A DNA stretch of 10,142 bases from Betaproteobacteria bacterium. Its GTDB lineage: Bacteria; Pseudomonadota; Gammaproteobacteria; Burkholderiales; SG8-39. Location: positions 1 to 10,142 of the forward strand of contig JAABRB010000098.1 of the NCBI GenBank assembly GCA_011391185.1, given 5' to 3'. Shown one piece after another: positions 1 to 6,664 of the stretch; within the stretch, counting starts at the first letter, position 1, and the number at the start of each line of letters is the position of its first letter. The translations under genes were made by a program, and so were the position numbers. The notes beneath the pieces were generated by a model. That model saw nothing but the letters and a program-made list of their open reading frames with translations. It was not told the origin of the DNA and did no database searches.

Positions 1-374
1 TTGCCGACGATTCCCCCGTCCGGTCCGACGAGAATCGCGGTATTGAAACGCCGGGTGCGACCGCCCTCCCGCGTGCGCTCGGCGTACCCGAGATAGAAGC
101 CGACGCCGTGCCGCTTTACAAGATCGAACAACGGCTGGACGCCCGGGTTCGGCATGGAGGACTCGAAAAACTTTCGATCGACCTCGTCCGGATCCTCCAT
201 CCAGTAGCGCGGAAAGAACGTCGTCAGCGCGAGCTCTGGAAAAACCACGAACCGCGCGCCGCGACCGATCGCGTCACGGAACAGCTCCCCGAGACGCTTC
301 ACCACTTCTTCGCGCGAATCGGCGAGATTCACGGCGCCTAACTGTGCTGCGGCGATTCCTAGTTTTCTTGCCAC
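1..374 (-). CDS. N-carbamoyl-D-amino acid hydrolase (D-carbamoylase), nitrilase superfamily, C-terminus cut by window edge
   Basis: This cytosolic enzyme would hydrolyse N-carbamoyl-D-amino acids to free D-amino acid, CO2 and ammonia, the last step after D-hydantoinase. About 124 N-terminal residues are visible. The segment FVVFPELALTTFFPR (about residues 42-56) carries the nitrilase catalytic Glu (E47), and the wording after PEL is what I recall from Agrobacterium D-carbamoylases, as are the later GYAE and RRFNTAILV stretches. The catalytic Lys (about 127 in the family) and Cys (about 172) lie beyond the edge, so an intact active site cannot be confirmed. The start is taken as GTG at 374, preceded by GGAG (384-387) at 9-nt spacing and by an in-frame stop at 390-392. 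It follows the hydantoinase gene on the same strand after a gap filled by a palindromic repeat. A beta-ureidopropionase is the main alternative, judged less likely. Confidence 0.87.
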   Translation of the reverse strand, partial: MARKLGIAAAQLGAVNLADSREEVVKRLGELFRDAIGRGARFVVFPELALTTFFPRYWMEDPDEVDRKFFESSMPNPGVQPLFDLVKRHGVGFYLGYAERTREGGRTRRFNTAILVGPDGGIVG

Positions 375-407
375 GATTCGATACTCCGGTCAGGGGCGTT
401 CTTCTTT

Positions 408-513
408 CCCCTCCTTTTCAAGGCGGGGTGGCTGCGAAGCAGCCGGGGTGGTTCGGAAGGTGCTGCACACCACCCCGCCGACTTCGGCGGCACCCCTCCT
501 CGGAGAGGAGAGG
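408..513. repeat. Palindromic intergenic repeat: inverted pair of double-hairpin modules
   Basis: Two 45-bp arms, 408-452 and 469-513, are inverted copies of each other (34 of 45 positions match by hand) around a 16-bp centre. The innermost 9 bp, CGGGGTGGT at 444-452 and its complement at 469-477, pair perfectly. Each arm also folds alone into two hairpins: 408-428 and 430-444 (stem GGCTGC, loop GAA) in the left arm, and about 475-490 and 493-513 in the right. Several differences between arms are paired changes that keep the stems. From memory, similar CCCCTCC...GGGGTGGC elements occur between genes in many bacterial genomes, but only one copy is visible here. It may shape mRNA 3' ends or stability between the two hydantoin genes. 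No run of T follows, so it is not a typical intrinsic terminator. Confidence 0.75.
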
Positions 514-540
514 AAGAAGCGTCTGTCCACTCGATCCCCG

Positions 541-1995
541 CTACGAGATCAGGGCCTTGAAAATTCGCATTTCTGTCGTCGGCTTGCGTTCTTGGCGGAG
601 CGGCTCCGGTGCGCCGCATGGAATGAACTTTCCTGTGCCGCGCTCCGCAGCAAGCTTCCCGTTCTCCACGACGACTCGTCCGCGACTCACGACGATCTCC
701 GGCCAGCCCTTGATGGTGCGCCCCTCGTAGGGCGTATAGCCGACGTTGTCGTGGATCATTGCCGCGCTGATCTTCACTTCCTTTTCGGGATCCCAGATCC
801 CGATGTCGGCATCCGAGCCCACCGCGATGGTGCCCTTGCGAGGGTACATGCCGTAGATGCGCGCATGATTCGTTGCCGTGAGCGCAACGAAGTCGTTGAG
901 GCCGATGCGCCCCTTGCCCACGCCCTCGGAGAAGAGCAGCGCCATGCGCATCTCGAGCCCCGGAACGCCGTTCGCGATTTCCTTGAAGGTCGTCTTTTCC
1001 CCCTTGGGAAGCTTTCCGGAATCGTCGAAGCGGTAGGGCGCGTGATCCGACGAGAAGACGCGGAGCGTCCCGTCCGCGAGTCCCGCCCACATCGCATTTT
1101 GCGACGCCTCGTCGCGCGGCGGCGGACTGCAGCAGAACTTCGCGCCGTCCATGCCCGGGCGGCTGATATCGGAGCCCTTGAGAAAGAGGTACTGCGGACA
1201 GGTCTCCGCGTAGACCCGTGCGCCGAGCCCCTGCGCGGCCTGGATCGCCCGCACCGACTCGATACCGGAGACGTGCACGATGAGCACCGGCACGTCGAGC
1301 AGCCGGGAGAACTGGATGACCCGATGGGTCGCCTCGCTTTCCGCGAGCGGTGAATGGCTCACGGCGTGAAACTTCGGCTCGGTGTGCCCGCGGTCGAGCA
1401 GCCGCTTCGCGAGCCAGCGGATCACGTCGTGATTCTCCGCGTGCACCATGACCAGCGCGCCGTGTTTTTCCGCCGCCAGCAGCACGTCGAGAATCTGGTA
1501 GTCGTCGAGCTTCAGCATGTCGTAGGTCATGTAGACCTTGAAGGACGTGATGCCCTTGCTGATGTACTCGGGCAGCTCCTGCGTGAGCACCTCTTCGGTC
1601 GGATCGGCCAGAATGAGATGAAAGCCGTAATCGATGACGGCCTTCTCGGCAGCCCGCTTCGAGTAGTCGGCCACCACGTCCCGGATCTTCATTCCGCGGT
1701 GCTGCGCGGCGAACGGGATGATGGTGGTGGTGCCACCGTAGGCGGCGGAAACGGTCCCCGAGTAGAAGTCGTCGGCGGTCATCACGCCGTTGCTCGAGAG
1801 CTGCTCGATGTGGCAGTGACTGTCGACGCCCCCCGGCAGCACCAGCTTGCCGGCGGCATCGATGTCCCGTTTCCCGGGCGCGAGCCCGCGTGCGATCACG
1901 GCGACGCGCCCGTCCTTGATGCCGATATCGGCGGAAAACGTGTCGGCGGCCGTGGCGACCGTGCCGTTCCGAATGGTGAGATGGAGGTCTTGCAT
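541..1995 (-). CDS. D-hydantoinase / dihydropyrimidinase
   Basis: This 484-residue cytosolic metal-dependent amidohydrolase opens the ring of 5-substituted hydantoins or dihydropyrimidines to give N-carbamoyl amino acids. All metal ligands of the family are visible: H60 and H62 in DSHCHIEQ, the Lys expected to be carboxylated (K153 in TSFKVYMTY), H185 in MVHAENHD, H241 in VHVSG, and D317 in SSDHAPY. Y158 matches the substrate-gating Tyr of D-hydantoinases. The length is typical and I see no frameshift. The ATG at 1993-1995 gives the family's usual beta-strand start (DLHLTIRNGTV). The Shine-Dalgarno is weak. A CATAAT box lies 22 bp upstream. The D-carbamoylase gene downstream and the divergent racemase support a hydantoin/D-amino-acid role over pyrimidine breakdown; no dihydropyrimidine dehydrogenase gene is present in the window. 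Substrate preference cannot be read from the sequence. Confidence 0.93.
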   Translation of the reverse strand: MQDLHLTIRNGTVATAADTFSADIGIKDGRVAVIARGLAPGKRDIDAAGKLVLPGGVDSHCHIEQLSSNGVMTADDFYSGTVSAAYGGTTTIIPFAAQHRGMKIRDVVADYSKRAAEKAVIDYGFHLILADPTEEVLTQELPEYISKGITSFKVYMTYDMLKLDDYQILDVLLAAEKHGALVMVHAENHDVIRWLAKRLLDRGHTEPKFHAVSHSPLAESEATHRVIQFSRLLDVPVLIVHVSGIESVRAIQAAQGLGARVYAETCPQYLFLKGSDISRPGMDGAKFCCSPPPRDEASQNAMWAGLADGTLRVFSSDHAPYRFDDSGKLPKGEKTTFKEIANGVPGLEMRMALLFSEGVGKGRIGLNDFVALTATNHARIYGMYPRKGTIAVGSDADIGIWDPEKEVKISAAMIHDNVGYTPYEGRTIKGWPEIVVSRGRVVVENGKLAAERGTGKFIPCGAPEPLRQERKPTTEMRIFKALIS

Positions 1996-2016
1996 GGCTC
2001 GCGCGGGAAAACCCCG

Positions 2017-2022
2017 ATTATG
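2017..2022 (-). promoter_or_regulatory. Candidate -10 box for the hydantoinase gene
   Basis: Read on the minus strand this is CATAAT, five of six matches to the sigma-70 -10 consensus, standing out in G+C-rich DNA. It ends 21 bp before the hydantoinase ATG, so the leader would be only about 14 nt. I see no convincing -35 hexamer at 16-18 bp. It lies in the 127-bp divergent region shared with the racemase gene. Confidence 0.35.
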
Positions 2023-2077
2023 CCCAATTCGCGCCCCGCCGAACCCGCCCGCCGGGGAACCCGGCGCGCGTCCGCGC

Positions 2078-2083
2078 TACACT
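2078..2083 (+). promoter_or_regulatory. Candidate -10 box for the racemase gene
   Basis: TACACT, a four-of-six -10 match, lies 39 bp before the racemase ATG in a G+C-rich divergent intergenic region. No -35 hexamer is recognisable, so this is a weak call based mainly on position. Confidence 0.25.
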
Positions 2084-2122
2084 TGACCCATGCCCGGCCG
2101 CGGCGGCCGTTGGAGATCGACA

Positions 2123-2791
2123 ATGACCATCAATGCAGGAACGATTTTCGTCATCAACCCGAATTCGAGCGAGAAGGTCACGGAGGGGATCGACCGTGCC
2201 GTCGATCCCCTGCGCATACCGGGCGGGCCACGAATCGAGTGCCTCACCCTGAAAGAAGGCCCGCCGGGCATCGAGACGCAGCGCCACGTCGACAGCGTGG
2301 TGATGCCGCTGCTCGGCCTGATCAGCGAGCTCGAGCGGCGCGCGGACGCATATGTGATCGCGTGCTTCAGCGATCCCGGCATGCACGCCGCGCGCGAAGC
2401 GACGCGCAAGCCCGTGCTCGGCATCATGGAAAGCGGCATTCTCACCGCCCTCACGCTCGGCCAGCGCTTCGGGATGATCTCGATCCTCCCGGGCTCGGTG
2501 GCCCGCCATCTGCGCGCGGTCGGTGCGATGGGTCTTGCCGATCGCTGCGCGGGCGACCTCGCGATCGGGATGGGCGTCGCGGAGCTGGTCGATGCGAAGA
2601 AGACGCTGCACCGCATGATCGAGGTCGGCACCGCGCTTCGCGACGACCATGGCGCGAATTCGCTCGTGATGGGGTGCGCGGGCATGGCGCAGTACCGCGA
2701 CGAACTGGAGAACGCCGTGGGAATTCCGGTCGTAGAGCCGACCCAGGCCGCCACGGCGATGGCGATCGGGCGTGTCCGCCTCGGCTGGTAG
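2123..2791 (+). CDS. Asp/Glu/hydantoin racemase family protein, probable hydantoin racemase
   Basis: This 222-residue cofactor-independent racemase would interconvert D- and L-5-substituted hydantoins, so that a D-selective hydantoinase can use the whole racemate. Both catalytic cysteines of the family are present: C81 in IACFSDPG and C185 in MGCAGM, close to the C76/C181 pair I recall for characterised hydantoin racemases. The N-terminal FVINPNSSEKVT motif is typical of the family, as is the late PVVEPTQAA segment. I chose ATG 2123 because GGAG (2112-2115) lies 7 nt upstream and because the protein then starts at the first beta strand; an in-frame ATG at 2090 would add eleven unconserved residues. 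It diverges from the hydantoinase and converges on the synthetase/GNAT gene, with only 8 bp between stop codons. A related racemase or maleate-isomerase-like activity is possible, but the neighbourhood favours hydantoins. Confidence 0.88.
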   Translation: MTINAGTIFVINPNSSEKVTEGIDRAVDPLRIPGGPRIECLTLKEGPPGIETQRHVDSVVMPLLGLISELERRADAYVIACFSDPGMHAAREATRKPVLGIMESGILTALTLGQRFGMISILPGSVARHLRAVGAMGLADRCAGDLAIGMGVAELVDAKKTLHRMIEVGTALRDDHGANSLVMGCAGMAQYRDELENAVGIPVVEPTQAATAMAIGRVRLGW

Positions 2792-2799
2792 GAGGGTGC

Positions 2800-5490
2800 T
2801 TACAGCGCAAGCACCACGCGCTTCGTATCCGGGCCCTCGGGGCTGTCCGCGATCGAGAATCCGAGCTCGGCACAGAGCGCGAGCATGCCGCGGTTCTGCG
2901 CGAGAATGTGTCCCAGCATTTCGCGCAGCCCCCGCGCGCGCGCAACGTCGACGAGCGCCGCCATCATGCGCCGGCCGAGCCCCCGGCGCTGCCAGTCGTC
3001 GGCCACCACGATCGCGTACTCGCAGGTCTCGCCGTCCGGATTCGTGACGTACCGGCATACCCCGATCTCGATCTCGCGCCCCTGCTCCGCCACCGTCGCG
3101 ATGAACGCCATCTCGCGGTCGTAGTCGATCTGCGTGAACCGTGCCAGCATCTGCGGCGTCAGCTCGCGCAACGCGTCCATGAACCGGAAATAGCGGCTCT
3201 CGAGCGAGAGCCCCTGCACGAACGCCTGTTCGATCTCCGCATCCTCGGGGCGGATCGGCCGCAGCGTGACCAGCGGCGCGCCGCGCGGCTGCCACGTGCT
3301 CACCAGGTACGCGGGATAGGGATGGATCGCCACATGGTCGTAGCGGCCACGCGCCGGCGCCGGCCTGCCGATCACGACGCGGGCATCGGCGACGATCGCG
3401 CCCGCCTCGTCGGCGATCAGCGGATTGATGTCGAGCTCGAGTATCCACGGCAGCTCGCACGCCATCTCCGATACCCGCAGCAGGATGGCCTCGATTGCCG
3501 GCTGGTCGGCCGGGGGCAGATTGCGGAACGCCCCGAGCAGCCGCGAGATGCGCGTTCCGCGGATCATGTCTTCGACCAGGAACGAGTTGAGTGGCGGAAG
3601 CGCCACCGCCCGGTCGCGCAGCACCTCGACCGCCGTGCCCCCTGCGCCGAAAACGATCGCCGGGCCGAAAACCGGGTCACGCAGGATGCCGACCATGAGC
3701 TCGCGCCCGTTCGCGCGCGTCACCATGGGTTGCACCGAGACACCATTGATCCGCGCGTTGGCGCGTTTCCGGCCGACGGCGCCGATGATCTGCTCATAGG
3801 CATCGCGAACCGCCTGAGCGTTGTGCAGGCCGAGGCGCACACCGCCGACGTCGCTCTTGTGCGTGATGTCGGGCGAGTCCACCTTCAGCGCGACCGGATA
3901 GCCGAGCTCCTCCGCGACCAGCATCGCCTCGTGTGCGGAATGCGCGACGACCGTCTGCGCGACGGGAATGCGGAAGGCGGCGAGCAGGGCCTTCGATTCC
4001 ATCTCGCTCAGGATGGTGCGCCGCTCCGCCAGGGCGGTCTCGCCGATGAGACGGGCCGCCTCGAAGTCCGGGACGGCTCCCTGCGTGCGCGGGCCCGGCA
4101 CCTGCAGGAGCGCGCGCTGATTGCGATAGAAAGCGGAGACGTTCGCAAACGTCTCGACCGCGGGCTCGGGGGTGCGAAACACGGGAATGCCGGCGGACGC
4201 CAGTTCCGCCCGTCCTGCCGCAACCTGCTCCTCGCCCATCCAGCACGCGATGACGGGCTTGGAGGAGGCACGCGCGGATTCGATGACCGCGCGTGCCGCA
4301 TCGACCGGCTCGGTCATGGCCTGCGGCGACAGGATCGCGAGCAGGCCGTCCACGTTCGGATCGGCGAGGCAGGCTGCCACCGCGGCACGATAGCGGTCGG
4401 CGCTTGCGTCGCCGATCAGATCCACCGGATTGCCGTGCGACCAGTTCTCCGGCAGGACGGACTTCAGCGAGTCGATCGTCGCTTGTGCGAGCGGTGCGAG
4501 GGGAATGCCGAGATCGGCTGCGCGATCCGCCGCCATCACGCCGGGTCCGCCCCCGTTGGTGACGATCGCGAGCCGCTCGCCCCGCGGCCGCACGCGCGCC
4601 GCGAGTGCCTGGGCCGCCGCGACGAGCTGACCCACGCTGGCGACCCGCACCACGCCCGCGCGCTTCACCACGGCATCGAAAACGTCGTCCAGACCGACGA
4701 TGGCGCCGGTGTGCGAAGACGCTGCGCGCGAGCCGACGGGATGCCGGCCCACCTTCATCAGAATCACCGGCTTGACGCGCGCCGCCGCCCGCAATCCGGA
4801 CACGAAGCGGCGCGCATCCCGCACGCCTTCGACGTAGAGCAGAATGTGCTCCGTCTTCGGGTCGGTGACCAGGTAATCCACGATCTCGCCGAAATCGAGG
4901 TCGGTCGAGCCGCCCAGGGACACCACGCTCGAGAACCCGACGCCGTTCGGCCGCGCCCAGTCGAGCATGGCGGTGCAGACTGCTCCCGACTGCGAAACCA
5001 GGCCCAGCGATCCGGGCAGCGCACCGGCCTGCGCGAACGTCGCATTGAGTCCGATCGCCGGGCGCATAAGCCCCAGGCAGTTCGGACCGAGCACCCGTAG
5101 CCGGTTCCGCCGCGCATTTTCGAGCAGCGCGCGCTCGAGCTTTGCGCCGGTCGCGCCAGTCTCCGAAAACCCTGCCGTGATGACGACCGCGGCGCGAACA
5201 CCCGCGGCGCCGCACTGCGTGATCAGGTCCGGAACAGTCGCAGGAGGCGTCGCGATCACGGCGAGGTCGACGCGGCGCGGGACGTCCGCGATCGATGCAT
5301 GGCACCGTGTCCCGTGCACCGATTCGTGGCGCGGATTCACGGCGTAGAGCTCGCCCTTGAACTCCGCCGCGAGAATATTTCGAACGAGGACGGAGCCGAT
5401 CGCGCCGGGCCGCTCGCTGGCGCCGATCACCGCGACCGAGCCGGGTTCGAAGAGCGGTGAAAGGTAGTGGCGGTCACTGACCTGGGTCAT
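2800..5490 (-). CDS. Acyl-CoA synthetase (NDP-forming) fused to GNAT acetyltransferase, PatZ/YfiQ-like
   Basis: This 896-residue protein has the layout of protein lysine acetyltransferase PatZ: a CoA-binding Rossmann domain (about 8-140, VAVIGAS), two succinyl-CoA-synthetase-like domains (about 145-460), an ATP-grasp domain (about 485-710) and a C-terminal GNAT domain (about 740-896). In the GNAT part, QRRGLGRRM (834-842) is the acetyl-CoA pyrophosphate loop and E824 fits the catalytic Glu. The synthetase half keeps H260 in ASSHTGA, the phospho-histidine position of ADP-forming acetyl-CoA synthetases, and H544 in SPDITHKSD. E. coli PatZ has lost the first of these. It may therefore be an active acyl-CoA synthetase, a lysine acylase, or both. 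The TAA stop is at 2800-2802. The ATG at 5488-5490 suits the family N-terminus but has no clear Shine-Dalgarno. It lies 61 bp downstream of the lipoprotein gene. Confidence 0.9.
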   Translation of the reverse strand: MTQVSDRHYLSPLFEPGSVAVIGASERPGAIGSVLVRNILAAEFKGELYAVNPRHESVHGTRCHASIADVPRRVDLAVIATPPATVPDLITQCGAAGVRAAVVITAGFSETGATGAKLERALLENARRNRLRVLGPNCLGLMRPAIGLNATFAQAGALPGSLGLVSQSGAVCTAMLDWARPNGVGFSSVVSLGGSTDLDFGEIVDYLVTDPKTEHILLYVEGVRDARRFVSGLRAAARVKPVILMKVGRHPVGSRAASSHTGAIVGLDDVFDAVVKRAGVVRVASVGQLVAAAQALAARVRPRGERLAIVTNGGGPGVMAADRAADLGIPLAPLAQATIDSLKSVLPENWSHGNPVDLIGDASADRYRAAVAACLADPNVDGLLAILSPQAMTEPVDAARAVIESARASSKPVIACWMGEEQVAAGRAELASAGIPVFRTPEPAVETFANVSAFYRNQRALLQVPGPRTQGAVPDFEAARLIGETALAERRTILSEMESKALLAAFRIPVAQTVVAHSAHEAMLVAEELGYPVALKVDSPDITHKSDVGGVRLGLHNAQAVRDAYEQIIGAVGRKRANARINGVSVQPMVTRANGRELMVGILRDPVFGPAIVFGAGGTAVEVLRDRAVALPPLNSFLVEDMIRGTRISRLLGAFRNLPPADQPAIEAILLRVSEMACELPWILELDINPLIADEAGAIVADARVVIGRPAPARGRYDHVAIHPYPAYLVSTWQPRGAPLVTLRPIRPEDAEIEQAFVQGLSLESRYFRFMDALRELTPQMLARFTQIDYDREMAFIATVAEQGREIEIGVCRYVTNPDGETCEYAIVVADDWQRRGLGRRMMAALVDVARARGLREMLGHILAQNRGMLALCAELGFSIADSPEGPDTKRVVLAL

Positions 5491-5551
5491 ATCCGAGTCG
5501 TCGGAGCGCGGCGCGAGGATCGCATCGGGGCCGCGCCTGGCCGCATGCGCG

Positions 5552-5899
5552 CTATCCGCCGGACTTGCAGTTCGAGAAGACCATGCTGCTGCCCTCCTCC
5601 AGCGTCGCCCCGCTCCCCGTGGTCACAAGGACGGTGCGCCCATTGGAATAGCGCGCGCCGGCGCCCGCTGTCTCGGCGTCCAGACGGAATTCGCGTTCCG
5701 GGTAGATGATCATCGCCGACTTGCCACCATCCCCATACCGGACGAAGAGCTCCTTTCCGCCGTCGCACTTGTAGGCGGTCGCTCCCGGCGGGACGCGCGG
5801 CACGTCTCCGCCCGAGTCGCCCCACGGCCACCAGCTCGAACAGCCGGCCAGCCCCGCAACGAGAATCAAGGCCGGAATCAGGGACGCGTACCGCAACAT
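5552..5899 (-). CDS. MliC-type (C-type lysozyme inhibitor family) lipoprotein with altered key residues
   Basis: This 115-residue predicted lipoprotein has a signal peptide with hydrophobic core (about 5-18) and lipobox LAGC, with acylation at C20. Ser at +2 predicts outer-membrane sorting. A short W/P/G-rich linker leads to a domain of about 70 residues matching the MliC family: YKC (C45) and a final NCK (C111) for the usual disulfide, and AGARYSNGRTV aligned to the family's SGARYxxG. Family members block C-type lysozymes through a Ser at the start of that motif and a Lys 14 residues later. Here these positions are A80 and T94, so inhibition by the known mechanism is doubtful. The start is ATG 5899, with GGAGG (5908-5912) 8 nt upstream. 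A longer in-frame start at 5950 would run through a tandem repeat and is unlikely. It may be co-transcribed with its neighbours. Confidence 0.8.
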   Translation of the reverse strand: MLRYASLIPALILVAGLAGCSSWWPWGDSGGDVPRVPPGATAYKCDGGKELFVRYGDGGKSAMIIYPEREFRLDAETAGAGARYSNGRTVLVTTGSGATLEEGSSMVFSNCKSGG

Positions 5900-5907
5900 T
5901 CGTTCTT

Positions 5908-5912
5908 CCTCC
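5908..5912 (-). promoter_or_regulatory. Ribosome binding site deciding the start of the MliC-type gene
   Basis: GGAGG on the minus strand, 8 nt before ATG 5899, is the strongest Shine-Dalgarno in the window. It favours this start over in-frame ATGs at 5914 and 5950. Confidence 0.75.
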
Positions 5913-5924
5913 ATAGTCCCGCAA

Positions 5925-5954
5925 ACCTCCCGCAAGAGTACCTCCCGCAAGAGT
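5925..5954. repeat. Perfect 15-bp tandem duplication upstream of the MliC-type gene
   Basis: The unit ACCTCCCGCAAGAGT occurs twice back to back (5925-5939 and 5940-5954), with a partial third copy, TCCCGCAA, at 5917-5924. It sits between the stop codon of the upstream gene (5956-5958) and the ribosome binding site of the lipoprotein gene. Read in the direction of transcription, each unit contains GGGAGG, which resembles a Shine-Dalgarno. Either recent slippage or a functional array could explain it. Confidence 0.9.
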
Positions 5955-5955
5955 A

Positions 5956-6591
5956 TCAGCAGTCGGGCTCGCCCGGCGCCGGGCGCGGAGCGGGATCGAA
6001 CCCGAAGCGGTCGGGAAGCGCGGCGCTCGCAATGTGGTCGACTGCGACGCGGGCGCCCGCGAGCTGCAGGAAGACGGCTGCGTCGCCGGAACGCCCGTCC
6101 AGCAACGCTTCGAGCGCCGATTCGTCGAGCGGATCGCCGTTGCCGTCGACGAGCCGCCGCTCGATGGCGGGCAAGTCCCGGTCGAGCATCACGCCAGGTC
6201 CCAGATTCGAATCGATCAGCAGGTGCCCCGCATCATCCAGCCACACACCGCGCAACTCGCGCGGCGTTGCGCCGGTGTGTGTCTCGATGCCGGCGCCTGA
6301 GGCGCCCAGCCGGTAGACGAGCGGCGTGAGGTCCAGCGTGACGAAGACGCGCTGCGGCCCGTTCTGGAAAAACCACCGCCCGCGCTCGTCCGGCTGGTAG
6401 TTGCGTCCGATGAAATCGATCACCGCGGCATTCGTGATGCGCTCGAAGACCGGTTGCCCGTCGCGGGTCGCGCGCGACTTGACCAGCCAGTTGCCGCGCC
6501 GGTCGAGGCGGAGCCAGCCGAAAACGTTCGGCACGTCCGGCCATTTTTGCATCGCCCGCTTGACGATCTCGTCCATCGTGCCGGGTTCCAT
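5956..6591 (-). CDS. Conserved protein of unknown function
   Basis: This soluble protein of about 211 residues has no signal peptide, membrane segment or catalytic motif that I recognise. The N-terminal half looks conserved: WPDVPNVFGWLRLDRRGNW (about 17-35) and FIGRNYQPDERGRWFFQNGPQRVFV (about 60-84). I recall such sequences from betaproteobacteria, annotated only as a DUF, possibly DUF2944/DUF2946; I cannot verify the number. The second half is acidic and less familiar, with GPGVMLDRDL. The ATG at 6591 is chosen because it lies just after the upstream ABC-F gene and precedes the conserved part; ATG 6576 is equally possible, and neither has a clear Shine-Dalgarno. The reading frame stays open back to 6900, but that part overlaps the ABC-F gene and has Ser/Arg-rich shadow composition. 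It lies 73 bp after the ABC-F stop and 56 bp before the lipoprotein gene. Confidence 0.72.
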   Translation of the reverse strand: MEPGTMDEIVKRAMQKWPDVPNVFGWLRLDRRGNWLVKSRATRDGQPVFERITNAAVIDFIGRNYQPDERGRWFFQNGPQRVFVTLDLTPLVYRLGASGAGIETHTGATPRELRGVWLDDAGHLLIDSNLGPGVMLDRDLPAIERRLVDGNGDPLDESALEALLDGRSGDAAVFLQLAGARVAVDHIASAALPDRFGFDPAPRPAPGEPDC

Positions 6592-6664
6592 CGGAACTCG
6601 AATATGCGAAGCGTACCCGTGCCAGCGGACTGCCGGTTCATCGAGCCTGAGGCGAAGGGTTTTC

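Noticed and set aside
408..513. Palindromic element as an insertion-sequence remnant or CRISPR
   Set aside because: There is no transposase frame, no target duplication that I can identify, and no repeat-spacer periodicity. The structure is an inverted pair of hairpin modules.
2083..2088. TTGACC as a -35 box for the racemase gene
   Set aside because: A -10 at 17-bp spacing would fall near 2106-2111, in GGCCGT, with no resemblance to TATAAT, and the transcript would begin at or beyond the ribosome binding site.
2018..3460. A 480-codon minus-strand frame across racemase and synthetase
   Set aside because: It is antisense to the racemase and in the wrong frame of the synthetase/GNAT gene, and it has no family signature.
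1354..5100. A 1248-codon open frame on the plus strand
   Set aside because: It runs antisense through the hydantoinase and synthetase/GNAT genes and crosses the racemase in another frame. Its product is Arg/His/Ala-rich with no recognisable domain. Long antisense frames are common where third positions are G or C.
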